Source: an uncultured Collinsella sp. (GTDB taxonomy: Bacteria > Actinomycetota > Coriobacteriia > Coriobacteriales > Coriobacteriaceae). Taken from it: a stretch of 40,263 nt of DNA. Location of the stretch: positions 1-40,263 of the forward strand of contig CAJLLB010000001.1 in NCBI GenBank assembly GCA_905207425.1, in the 5' to 3' direction. Both the position numbers and the translations under genes were made by a program. The first letter of the stretch is position 1. The number at the start of each line of letters is the position of its first letter. Positions 9,817 to 16,751 of this stretch are shown here, piece by piece. The notes beneath the pieces were generated by a model. That model was given only the letters and a program-made list of their open reading frames with translations, made no database searches and had not been told where the DNA came from.

Positions 9817-11169
9817 TTAGCTCTGAGCTCGCACGCGAGCGGCGCCGAGTTCGGTCAGATGGTATTTCTGGCCATGCTTGATGACCAAGCCGGCCTGCGC
9901 CAAGTCATTGAGCGTGCGTGACCAAGTGGGGGCCGAGTTTCCAAACGCCCTCGCCAGATCGGTAGCACCGCACGCTTGATTTTGCGCCAGATAGCCCAGC
10001 GCGGCGTTGCCGCGATCGCTTACGAACACGTCCGGTTGTGGCTGCGCATACTGATTTGCTGCATTAGGATACATCATTTGAGCTGCTGGTTGTTGAGAAC
10101 TCTGCATCGGCGGCATTTGCTGTTGAAAACTTTGAGGCCACTGTTGGTAAGGCTGCGGAGTCATCTGCTGGGCCCAGGGGTTGTACTGCTGCTGCGGCAT
10201 CTGCTGGTACGGCTGCTGATATCCCTGCTGGTACTGCTGCGGGAACTGCTGGCCATACCCCAGTGGCGGCATCTGCTGATATGGATATCCCTGTTGGTAC
10301 GGCTGATAGCCCATTTGCTGGCCACCCGGTGCCCCCGTCGCCTGCTGCATTGCTGTTGCATCCTGATCCGCCAGCGGCATGGCCTCTGGCGCGTTTGGCG
10401 GCATCGACATCGATGCCGCCTGGGGCTCTTGTGTAGGAAGCATTCCGGGCTGCTGCATCTGTCCCACGGGGGGCTGCATCTGTTGCGTTGCCATGGGCTG
10501 CTGCGCAAAAGCTCCCGGCAGGGGATATGTGGGCTGCTCCGTCTCGGGCCGCACGGCAGCACCGCGTCCGCCGGCACGCTCTATTTCCTGCACGCGTTTA
10601 GGGTCCAGGCTTACCGTAACCACGGTGCCGTTGCCCATGTTGTCCTCGATGGACACGGCCCCGCCGGCGTTTTCCAAATACTCCTGCACCATGGGAAACC
10701 CTGCTCCGGTTCCACGGATGTAGCGCTTCATCTTGCTGTTTGCGCTGGTAACGCCAAAGTCGAAAGCACGCTCCTTATCGTCGATGCCGGGTCCTTGATC
10801 AGCGAAGCGGATGGTGTCTCCGCCGTCCAGAATCGAGATGATGGGCTCGGCAAAGTGCGCGTGGATAAAGTTTTCGACAATCTCGCGGATGACCATGAGC
10901 GAGATATGGCCACCTTGTTCTTTCATGCACTGGTAGACGGTGTTGGTCGTCTCTTCCAAATACGTGCGGACATCTTGCGGATCAATGACGATCACACGCG
11001 GTGTCGACAGCATATCGTCATAGACGGCGATGCGCGCGGCGTACATGGCTTTTGGCGCCTGCGTGGTCGTCTGCTCGCCTTCCTCACGCTCTTCGCGCAC
11101 GCCGGTGATGTGCTCGTTGTCGGGTGCCGGGTCTCCGGAATCGACCATGGTGTAAAAGTCGTCAGACAT
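9817..11169 (-). CDS. GHKL-ATPase-like / winged-helix protein of unknown function
   Basis: I do not recognise a named gene. The 450-residue product has three parts. Residues about 45-195 resemble a GHKL ATPase of the anti-sigma-factor/histidine-kinase type, with an N-box-like EIVENFIHAHF (96-106), a G1 box DQGPGID (124-130) and a G2 box GTGAGFPMVQEYL (153-165). Residues about 210-380 are a low-complexity Gln/Pro/Tyr/Met-rich linker with many QQ and PYQQ repeats. Residues about 383-450 look like a winged-helix DNA-binding domain (ATDLARAFGNSAPTWSRTLNDL, then AGLVIKHGQKYHLTELG). It ends 15 bases before dnaA and its upstream region carries DnaA-box-like sites, so it heads the replication operon. 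A role in origin control or in sensing is inference from position only. No conserved phosphoacceptor histidine domain is visible, so a classical sensor kinase is unlikely. Confidence 0.85.
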   Translation of the reverse strand: MSDDFYTMVDSGDPAPDNEHITGVREEREEGEQTTTQAPKAMYAARIAVYDDMLSTPRVIVIDPQDVRTYLEETTNTVYQCMKEQGGHISLMVIREIVENFIHAHFAEPIISILDGGDTIRFADQGPGIDDKERAFDFGVTSANSKMKRYIRGTGAGFPMVQEYLENAGGAVSIEDNMGNGTVVTVSLDPKRVQEIERAGGRGAAVRPETEQPTYPLPGAFAQQPMATQQMQPPVGQMQQPGMLPTQEPQAASMSMPPNAPEAMPLADQDATAMQQATGAPGGQQMGYQPYQQGYPYQQMPPLGYGQQFPQQYQQGYQQPYQQMPQQQYNPWAQQMTPQPYQQWPQSFQQQMPPMQSSQQPAAQMMYPNAANQYAQPQPDVFVSDRGNAALGYLAQNQACGATDLARAFGNSAPTWSRTLNDLAQAGLVIKHGQKYHLTELGAARVRAQS

Positions 11170-11231
11170 GCCGCTCGCAATCTTTCAAAAGGTTTCGAAC
11201 AAATAGTAGCTCACCGTGCAATGTTTCTCAT

Positions 11232-11315
11232 CTTTCGACAACTTTTCAAAACCTGTTGAAAACTTTGGAAAACGGACGAAAAGTTCTCAACATTGCCAAC
11301 ATGACCTGTTGAAAA
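11232..11315. other. Cluster of DnaA-box-like sites; candidate origin half
   Basis: This 84-bp stretch between the divergent GHKL-like gene and rpmH holds several related 9-mers. TTTTCAACA occurs twice on the minus strand (11254-11262 and 11307-11315). TTCTCAACA (11284-11292) and CTTTCGACA (11232-11240) lie on the plus strand. The core TTTCGACAA plus TTTTCAA also recurs in the dnaA-dnaN gap (8043-8059). Gene orientation flips here, as expected at oriC. The rest of the gap (11170-11454) is AT-rich and has no gene that I can support. Confidence 0.55.
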
Positions 11316-11412
11316 CTCGATGAAATATCGTGAAAAGTTGCCATGCACCGCTAAATCGAGCTCGGCTTATGGGGGAACCGTGTGAACTGCGCAACCTTTT
11401 ACCTTTGATTTC

Positions 11413-11442
11413 TTGACATTTGAACATTGATTTCCCTACAAT
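11413..11442 (+). promoter_or_regulatory. Promoter of the rpmH operon
   Basis: A perfect -35 hexamer TTGACA (11413-11418) and a -10 hexamer TACAAT (11437-11442) are 18 bases apart. They lie about 70 bases before the rpmH start and just right of the DnaA-box cluster. This is the clearest sigma-70-type promoter in the window. Confidence 0.75.
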
Positions 11443-11514
11443 CTTCAAGCTCACGTGTCTATATCTGCGTCCGCGCCCCCGCGGACACTCGAAATGCAGC
11501 AGGAGGAACTTAAG

Positions 11515-11649
11515 ATGAAGCGTACGTATCAGCCTAATAAGCGTAAGCGTGCCAAGACCCATGGCTTCCGTGCCCGTATGGCCACTAAGGGTGGTCGTGC
11601 CGTGCTCGCCCGTCGTCGCGCCAAGGGCCGCAAGCGTCTCACTGTCTAG
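11515..11649 (+). CDS. rpmH: 50S ribosomal protein L34
   Basis: The 44-residue product [18 protein letters not shown]... ending [10 protein letters not shown] is a typical L34, a small basic protein of the large ribosomal subunit. The frame is open about 20 codons upstream, but AGGAGGA at 11501-11507 fixes the ATG at 11515. It heads the rightward cluster and is followed after 20 bases by rnpA, the nearly universal arrangement. Confidence 0.98.
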   Translation: MKRTYQPNKRKRAKTHGFRARMATKGGRAVLARRRAKGRKRLTV

Positions 11650-11669
11650 CAGCGATACACACATCTCGC

Positions 11670-12008
11670 ATGAAGACTATTAAGTCTCGGCAAGATTTCG
11701 AGCATGTGTTCAGTCAGGGGCGTCGTTTCAATCACCCTCTGATTCGAATGACCATATGTGAATCGGTTGGCGAAGGCGACTCCGGAAGGGTCGCCTTCGT
11801 TGGTGCTAAACGGCTCGGTTGTGCTGTCGTGCGCAACCGTTCTAAGCGTGTGATGCGCGAGGCCGCCCGCAGCTGTGGATTTCCCGTTGCGGGTTATGAC
11901 ATCATCTTGTTCGCAACTCCCAAGACGAGGGTTTCTTCGCCTCAGGAGATGGACAATGCATTGCGTTCGCTTATGAAACGCGCCGGCGTTGCCGGGGAGG
12001 AGCGATGA
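11670..12008 (+). CDS. rnpA: Ribonuclease P protein component
   Basis: The 112-residue protein subunit of RNase P, which helps the RNA subunit bind and cleave precursor tRNAs. It starts MKTIKSRQDFEHVFSQGRRF and carries the family RNR motif in RNRSKRVMREAAR (about residues 56-68). Length is normal. It lies 20 bases after rpmH with no strong ribosome site of its own visible. Its last codons overlap the yidD start by four bases (ATGA). Confidence 0.96.
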   Translation: MKTIKSRQDFEHVFSQGRRFNHPLIRMTICESVGEGDSGRVAFVGAKRLGCAVVRNRSKRVMREAARSCGFPVAGYDIILFATPKTRVSSPQEMDNALRSLMKRAGVAGEER

Positions 12009-12229
12009 GCAATCACGTTTTGCGACGTGTTGCCATCGCTCCTATTCGCATATATCAACAGGTTATTTCGCCCTTATTGCCTGACGCCTGCATTTATTAC
12101 CCAACGTGCTCGCAATACGCCGTCCAGGCGATTGAGAAGTACGGTGTTTTGAGAGGCTGCTGGCTTGCCGTGAGGCGCATCGCTCGCTGCAATCCCCTGC
12201 ACGTCGGCGGTTATGACCCTGTGCCCTAG
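12005..12229 (+). CDS. yidD: Membrane protein insertion efficiency factor YidD
   Basis: A 74-residue protein of the YidD family, thought to sit at the inner face of the membrane and assist YidC-dependent insertion. The diagnostic cysteine-rich segment CIYYPTCSQYA is followed by AIEKYGVLRGCWLAVRRIARCNP and the closing GGYDPVP. The start overlaps rnpA by four bases, and a GGGGAGGAGCG ribosome site lies within the end of rnpA. Confidence 0.95.
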   Translation: MSNHVLRRVAIAPIRIYQQVISPLLPDACIYYPTCSQYAVQAIEKYGVLRGCWLAVRRIARCNPLHVGGYDPVP

Positions 12230-12258
12230 CGGGCACTCGCTATCGGAGGAAAACTTAC

Positions 12259-13029
12259 ATGTGGGATTGGATCGTTAACATCCTTTTCGAGCTGCTCAAG
12301 CTCATCCAGACCTTTGCGGTCGACTGGGGCCTGTCCATCATCATCCTGGTGGTCATCATCCGTCTGCTACTGACGCCGCTTATGCTCAAGTCGACTAAGT
12401 CGACGGCACGCATGCAGGTGCTGCAGCCCAAGATGCTCGAGATCCAGGAGCGCTATGCCGACGATCCCCAGCGTCAGGCCGAGGAAATGCAGAAGTTCTA
12501 CAGCGAGAACAAGTTCAACCCGATGGCTGGTTGTCTGCCGCTGTTGATTCAGATGCCTGTCCTGTTCGCCCTATTTACGCTGCTGCGTAACCTGCCGGAC
12601 TACTTTAACGACGGCGCGTTCTCGTTCTTTAATATTCTGCCCGACCTGACCACCACGCCGAGTGCCTCCTTTGCCGATGGCTTTATGGTCGCGCTGCCTG
12701 CGCTGGTCTGCCTGATCCTGTTCGCTGTCCTGACCCTGATTCCGCAGCTCTATATGTCGCGCAACCAGACCGGCCAGCAGGCTCAGAGCATGCGTATGAT
12801 GGCCGTTGTCATGACGGTCATGATGCTTTGGATGGGCTGGAGCCTTCCCGTTGGTGTTCTGCTGTACTACGACGTCTCGTCTGCTTGGCAGGTTATCCAG
12901 CAGATTTTTGTGACGCAGAAGGTCATCGACAAGGCGAAGGCCGATGAGGAGGAGCGCCTTAAGAACGCGCCGCTGCAGGTTGAGGTCACTCGTCGCGAGA
13001 AGAAGCCGCGCCCGCACAAGAAGAAGTAG
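12259..13029 (+). CDS. yidC: Membrane protein insertase YidC/Oxa1
   Basis: A 256-residue insertase of the Gram-positive YidC/Oxa1 type, which places membrane proteins into the bilayer alone or with SecYEG. The hydrophobic segments are at about 20-40, 93-113, 136-165 and 175-210. The cytoplasmic loop between the first two has STKSTARMQVLQPKMLEIQERY. NPMAGCLPLLIQMPVLFALF is the conserved second-segment signature. The tail is very basic (KKPRPHKKK), as in many family members. A GGAGGA ribosome site precedes the ATG. Confidence 0.96.
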   Translation: MWDWIVNILFELLKLIQTFAVDWGLSIIILVVIIRLLLTPLMLKSTKSTARMQVLQPKMLEIQERYADDPQRQAEEMQKFYSENKFNPMAGCLPLLIQMPVLFALFTLLRNLPDYFNDGAFSFFNILPDLTTTPSASFADGFMVALPALVCLILFAVLTLIPQLYMSRNQTGQQAQSMRMMAVVMTVMMLWMGWSLPVGVLLYYDVSSAWQVIQQIFVTQKVIDKAKADEEERLKNAPLQVEVTRREKKPRPHKKK

Positions 13030-13046
13030 TGGGATATCAATCTTAT

Positions 13047-13059
13047 TTAGGTACCTAAC
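13047..13059. repeat. TTAGGTACCTAAC palindromic repeat, copy 1
   Basis: The 13-mer contains the 12-base palindrome TTAGGTACCTAA and lies in the yidC-jag gap. An identical copy is found at 16551-16563. Its function is unknown. Confidence 0.45.
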
Positions 13060-13073
13060 TTTTGGAGTACGTT

Positions 13074-13643
13074 ATGTCTGAAGAGATCATCGAGGATATG
13101 CTTGAGGAGGTTGCCCCGCAGGTCGCGGGCGATTATCCCGAGATTGCACAGCGCTACAAGGCTGGTGAAGAGCTGACCGACGAGGAGCTCGACACCATTG
13201 CCGATGTCGCGATTTCCATCCTGCGTTCCATCCTTTCGCACTTCGATGCCGCCAACTCTCCTATCGATGAGTATGAGGGCGACGAGGGTGAGCTGATTCT
13301 GGATGTAACGGCTCCCGACCTTGCTGTTCTCATTGGCCGTCATGGTCGCACCCTTGATGCCCTTCAGGTTATGTTCTCATTGCTGGTGAGCCGCAAGCTC
13401 GGCTTTAGGTATCCGGTTGTAGTGGACGTCGAGGGATACAAGAGCCGCCGTCAGGACAAGGTTGCCTCCATGGCTCAGTCTGCTGCCGAGCGTGCCATCC
13501 GCACTCATAAGAGTGTTTCGCTTCCGCCCATGAATGCCTACGAGCGCCGACTGGTTCACATTGCACTTCGTGGCAATGACGCCGTCGATACTCATTCTGA
13601 GGGTTCTGACCCCGATCGCCATGTGGTGATTGTTGCTCGATAA
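13074..13643 (+). CDS. jag: Jag/KhpB-type RNA-binding protein (KH-R3H)
   Basis: A 189-residue cytoplasmic RNA-binding protein. An acidic N-terminal part (about 1-70) precedes a KH domain with the GxxG loop in LIGRHGRTLDALQ and a C-terminal R3H domain (NAYERRLVHIALRG). In Streptococcus KhpB partners KhpA and affects cell division. The frame continues to a TTG at 13062, but the ATG at 13074 is better because TTGGAG lies just before it. Position after yidC is standard. A terminator follows. Confidence 0.93.
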   Translation: MSEEIIEDMLEEVAPQVAGDYPEIAQRYKAGEELTDEELDTIADVAISILRSILSHFDAANSPIDEYEGDEGELILDVTAPDLAVLIGRHGRTLDALQVMFSLLVSRKLGFRYPVVVDVEGYKSRRQDKVASMAQSAAERAIRTHKSVSLPPMNAYERRLVHIALRGNDAVDTHSEGSDPDRHVVIVAR

Positions 13644-13661
13644 TCTACTCGAGCTTATGCT

Positions 13662-13693
13662 AAGGGGACGTGGTTTCCACGTCCCCTTTTTTT
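13662..13693 (+). terminator. Terminator after jag
   Basis: A 12-bp perfect stem (13662-13673 with 13677-13688) with loop TTT runs into TTTTTTT (13687-13693). It closes the rpmH-rnpA-yidD-yidC-jag transcript. The next gene starts less than 50 bases later. Confidence 0.92.
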
Positions 13694-13739
13694 GTCAAAA
13701 GTTCTCGATACACTGATTTTTGTCAGAAAGGAGCTTTCG

Positions 13740-14477
13740 TTGTTAGTACTTACTGATCAGCAGGCTGACGAGATGTTGAGTCGTCTAACTTCCTATTGCA
13801 AAGAGTATTCCTTGAGCGTAACTGATACTGAGCTGAGGAAATGTATTCAACATTTGGATTTGGTTCTGGAAACAAATAAGACAACCAATCTCACCCGTAT
13901 TCTTAACATAGAAGATGCTGCGGTACTTCATATCCTCGACTCACTTGTTTTGCTCCCCTATATCAATAAGGCTCCTGAGGGAGCTTTGCTCGATATGGGA
14001 ACAGGTGCGGGCTTCCCTGGTATTCCGTTAACCATAACCACGCATCGTAAAGCTACTTATATTGACTCTGTTGGTAAGAAGGTTGATGCTGTCAATTCTT
14101 TTGTTGATGTTCTTGGATTGAAACATGCTCATGCGGTTCATGATCGCCTTGAAGAATATGCTCAAAGCCATAAGAAGCAGTTTTCTGTCGTAACCGCCCG
14201 CGCACTTGCCCCTCTACCGATTCTTGTTGAGTATGCTGCTCCGTTCCTCAAAGACGGAGGGCTATTTGTTATCACCAAGGGTAATCCTTCGGATGAGGAG
14301 CTTGCTTCCGGCATGTCAGCAGCTAAGATTTGCGGCTTCACTTTGCTTCTGAATGACGCAATCGATTTGCCTGAGGGCTTGGGCCACAGGGAGTTCATTG
14401 TTCTTAAAAAGAGTCATCCGGCATCCGTTTCATTGCCTCGTGCAAATGGCATGGCAAAGAAGAATCCGCTTGCCTAG
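13740..14477 (+). CDS. rsmG: 16S rRNA (guanine-N7)-methyltransferase RsmG
   Basis: A SAM-dependent enzyme that methylates G527 (E. coli numbering) of 16S rRNA; loss gives low-level streptomycin resistance in other bacteria. The SAM-binding motif LLDMGTGAGFPGIPL and the following VVTARALAPLPILVEYAAPFL are family signatures. The frame reaches back to 13692 inside the preceding terminator. I prefer the TTG at 13740-13742 because AAAGGAG (13727-13733) sits at good spacing, giving 245 residues. Codon use is noticeably AT-richer than in yidC or ddl: two 60-base samples gave about 39% G+C. Confidence 0.93.
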   Translation: MLVLTDQQADEMLSRLTSYCKEYSLSVTDTELRKCIQHLDLVLETNKTTNLTRILNIEDAAVLHILDSLVLLPYINKAPEGALLDMGTGAGFPGIPLTITTHRKATYIDSVGKKVDAVNSFVDVLGLKHAHAVHDRLEEYAQSHKKQFSVVTARALAPLPILVEYAAPFLKDGGLFVITKGNPSDEELASGMSAAKICGFTLLLNDAIDLPEGLGHREFIVLKKSHPASVSLPRANGMAKKNPLA

Positions 14478-14478
14478 A

Positions 14479-14494
14479 TGTTTCACGTGAAACA
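14479..14494. promoter_or_regulatory. parS centromere site 1
   Basis: TGTTTCACGTGAAACA is a perfect 16-bp palindrome identical to the consensus ParB-binding parS sequence. It begins two bases after the rsmG stop codon. Confidence 0.93.
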
Positions 14495-14517
14495 TAATGG
14501 ATACTAACAACTTGCAG

Positions 14518-14533
14518 TGTTTCACGTGAAACA
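14518..14533. promoter_or_regulatory. parS centromere site 2
   Basis: A second perfect TGTTTCACGTGAAACA, 39 bases centre to centre from the first. Confidence 0.93.
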
Positions 14534-14556
14534 TGGCGGTTGATATCGAATCGGAA

Positions 14557-14572
14557 TGTTTCACGTGAAACA
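14557..14572. promoter_or_regulatory. parS centromere site 3
   Basis: A third perfect copy, again 39 bases from its neighbour and 40 bases before the parA start. The equal spacing of the three sites puts them nearly on one face of the helix (about 3.7 turns apart). Confidence 0.93.
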
Positions 14573-14611
14573 TCCTCCGTTTGACAGCTTTAATACACAC
14601 CAGGAGGGACC

Positions 14612-15412
14612 GTGGGATTTCGCGACGTTAAGCGTTCTAAGAGCGCAAAAGACACGCGTATCATTGCAATCATCAATCAAAAAGGCGGCGTCGGTAAGTC
14701 AACGACGGCTGTGAACCTTGCAGCAGCACTGGGTGAGCAGGGTCATAAGACACTGATTGTCGATTTTGATCCGCAGGGAAACAGCACCAGTGGATTTGGA
14801 ATTGAAAAAGAAGACCTTGATCGCTGCATCTATGATGCATTGTTGAATGATGTGCCGGCAGAATCGCTTGTTCTTGATACAAATTGCAAAAAGGTATTCG
14901 TAATTCCAGCTACGATTCAGCTAGCAGGTGCCGAAATTGAGCTCGTAAGCGCAATTGCTCGTGAAACCCGCCTCAAAGATTTGCTTGAGCCGATTCAGGA
15001 CGAGTTCGATTTTATTTTCATTGACTGTCCTCCTTCGCTCGGCCTGCTTACTATCAATGCCTTGACCGCAGCAGACAGCGTTTTGATTCCAATCCAGTGT
15101 GAGTATTACGCGCTTGAGGGCGTTACGAAGCTGCTTGAGTCAATGAAGATGGTCAAATCGCGTCTGAACAAGGGCTTAGACACCTATGGCGTGCTTATGA
15201 CCATGTATGACTCACGTACTTCTTTATCGAATCAGGTTGTTGAGGAAGTTCAATCGTACTTTGGTGATAAGGCGTTTAAGACGCTGATTCCCCGTACGGT
15301 TAAAATCTCTGAAGCTCCGTCTTTTGGAGAACCGGTAATTACCTATGCACCTCAAAATAAGGGTGCAAAAGCGTATATGAACCTTGCAAAAGAGGTGATC
15401 AAGCGTGCCTAG
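14612..15412 (+). CDS. parA: Chromosome partitioning ATPase ParA/Soj
   Basis: A 266-residue Walker-type ATPase that drives segregation of ParB-parS complexes. The deviant Walker A KGGVGKSTTAVNLA lies at about residues 25-38. FIDCPPSLGLLTINAL and a ParA-type C-terminus (IPRTVKISEAPSFGEPVITY) are present. The GTG start has AGGAGGG seven bases upstream. It lies directly behind the three parS sites and overlaps parB by eight bases. A 60-base sample gave 40% G+C, below the surroundings. Confidence 0.97.
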   Translation: MGFRDVKRSKSAKDTRIIAIINQKGGVGKSTTAVNLAAALGEQGHKTLIVDFDPQGNSTSGFGIEKEDLDRCIYDALLNDVPAESLVLDTNCKKVFVIPATIQLAGAEIELVSAIARETRLKDLLEPIQDEFDFIFIDCPPSLGLLTINALTAADSVLIPIQCEYYALEGVTKLLESMKMVKSRLNKGLDTYGVLMTMYDSRTSLSNQVVEEVQSYFGDKAFKTLIPRTVKISEAPSFGEPVITYAPQNKGAKAYMNLAKEVIKRA

Positions 15413-16310
15413 TGCAAAGAAACGTGGTGGATTGGGACGCGGGCTCAATGCTTTGGTCTCAGAGGCTGAGTATGAGACCGGTGGTTCTGCTGCATCTGCT
15501 TCAAATGCCGTATCTGAAACAAAACTACCTATTGAGGATATCGTTCCCAACCCTAATCAACCGCGAATTCACTTTAATGAAACTGAACTTCGCGAGTTGA
15601 GCGAGTCAATCCAAGAACATGGCGTTTTGCAGCCGCTCTTGGTTCGCAAGCATGGAAATGGTTATGAGATCATCGCTGGTGAGCGTCGTTACCAGGCGTC
15701 AAAGCTTGCTGGTCTTGAGGAACTGCCTGTCATCATTAAAGATGTTAATGATGAAGAGATGCTGGCTCTTGCTCTTATCGAAAATCTTCAGCGTTCTGAT
15801 CTGAATCCCGTCGAAGAGGCTAAGGGCTATCGCCAGCTCATCGATGCTAGCGGTATGACCCAGGAGGCGTTGTCGAAGGCCGTAAGCAAGTCACGCTCTG
15901 CAATTACAAACTCGCTGCGCCTTCTCGATCTCCCCGAAGTAGTTCAGCAGATGATTTTTGAGGGTAAACTTACTGCTGGTCACGCACGTGCGATTCTTGC
16001 AGTTCCCTATGAGGATGCTCGAATTCGACTTGCAGAGAAGGTTGTTGCGGAGGGCCTTTCCGTAAGAGCGACAGAAAATCTTGCTCCATTGTTTTCTGCC
16101 GGAGAGACACCTAAGACGCCGCGGCCTGCAACGCCTCAGTCTTTTAAAAAGGCTGCGCGTGTACTTCGTCAGGTATTTAATACCAACGTGCGTGTGAAGA
16201 GCTCGCGTGGAAAGAATAAGATTGAGATTGAGTTTAAAGACGAGGAAGAGCTCTCTCGTATTCTTGGTGAAATGATTCAGTTTGATCAAGGAGGCCAAGA
16301 TGAGGAATAA
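15405..16310 (+). CDS. parB: Chromosome partitioning protein ParB/Spo0J
   Basis: A parS-binding CTP-switch protein of 301 residues. The N-terminal KKRGGLGRGLNALV is the ParA-stimulating segment typical of the family. The ParB/Srx core has PNPNQPRIHF, a CTP-binding motif AGERRYQASKLAGL and ALIENLQRSDLNPVEEAKGY. A helix-turn-helix (ALSKAVSKSRSAITNSLRLLDLP) and a C-terminal dimerisation segment follow. The GTG start lies inside the end of parA with AGAGGTGATC upstream, so the two are translated in tandem. Its 3' end overlaps the next small gene by 11 bases. Confidence 0.97.
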   Translation: MPSAKKRGGLGRGLNALVSEAEYETGGSAASASNAVSETKLPIEDIVPNPNQPRIHFNETELRELSESIQEHGVLQPLLVRKHGNGYEIIAGERRYQASKLAGLEELPVIIKDVNDEEMLALALIENLQRSDLNPVEEAKGYRQLIDASGMTQEALSKAVSKSRSAITNSLRLLDLPEVVQQMIFEGKLTAGHARAILAVPYEDARIRLAEKVVAEGLSVRATENLAPLFSAGETPKTPRPATPQSFKKAARVLRQVFNTNVRVKSSRGKNKIEIEFKDEEELSRILGEMIQFDQGGQDEE

Positions 16311-16554
16311 GATTTTTACTGCGATTGCATTGGCGACGACTGTCGCGGCTGGTGCCTTTGCTGGCTATAGGATCGCTACAGACGATGAACTTCGAGGTCG
16401 TTTGCTTCGTGGCGCGCAGGATATTGTCGATACTTCCAAGAAGAAAATGGATGTTATGACTGAAGATGTTGCCATGCGCACTGCTCAGGTAACGAAAAAT
16501 CCTAAGATTAATCAAGGTTGGGTTAGCAACCAATGGGAAAATGTAGGCTATTAG
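16300..16554 (+). CDS. Small YtxH-like membrane-anchored protein downstream of parB
   Basis: An 84-residue product starting MRNKIFTAIALATTVAAG, with one N-terminal hydrophobic segment (about residues 5-23). An amphipathic, charged helix with GRLLRGAQDIVDTSKKKMDV follows. The overall pattern resembles YtxH-like proteins, but no catalytic motif is visible and the assignment is weak. AAGGAGG (16289-16295) fixes the ATG at 16300. The gene overlaps the 3' end of parB by 11 bases, so it is probably co-translated with parAB. A membrane role linked to chromosome segregation is only an inference from that coupling. A strong terminator follows. Confidence 0.82.
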   Translation: MRNKIFTAIALATTVAAGAFAGYRIATDDELRGRLLRGAQDIVDTSKKKMDVMTEDVAMRTAQVTKNPKINQGWVSNQWENVGY

Positions 16555-16563
16555 GTACCTAAC
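16551..16563. repeat. TTAGGTACCTAAC palindromic repeat, copy 2
   Basis: Identical to 13047-13059. Its second to fourth bases are the stop codon of the small gene after parB. Confidence 0.45.
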
Positions 16564-16583
16564 AATTACCCTGCATATTTTGA

Positions 16584-16625
16584 GGGCCCTTGTCTGATTC
16601 ATGAGACAAGGGCCCCTTATTTTGT
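16584..16625 (+). terminator. Terminator of the parAB operon
   Basis: A 12-bp perfect stem (GGGCCCTTGTCT at 16584-16595 with its complement at 16604-16615) and an 8-base loop run into CTTATTTTGT. It ends the rightward parAB transcript. Confidence 0.82.
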
Positions 16626-16664
16626 CCGTAAAAAATGGGAAAGCTAGCAGCGGTCCAAAATTGA

Positions 16665-16714
16665 GGTCAATAAATGAAACGGCCCCTGTTGCATATCCTG
16701 CAACAGGGGCCGTT
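16665..16714 (-). terminator. Terminator of rlmN
   Basis: A 16-bp perfect stem (16678-16693 with 16699-16714) has loop TATCC and is followed on the minus strand by a T-rich TCATTTATTG tail. It lies about 40 bases past the rlmN stop codon. Confidence 0.7.
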
Positions 16715-16717
16715 CGA

Positions 16718-16733
16718 TGTTTCACATGAAACG
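16718..16733. promoter_or_regulatory. Degenerate parS-like site
   Basis: TGTTTCACATGAAACG matches 14 of 16 positions of the parS consensus. It lies between the rlmN terminator and the rlmN stop codon, about 2.2 kb from the perfect parS sites. Confidence 0.45.
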
Positions 16734-16751
16734 TTTTGGAGTGCGACTCCC

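Noticed and set aside
11287..11664. Open frame on the minus strand across rpmH
   Set aside because: Antisense to L34 and the promoter region; no supporting signal.
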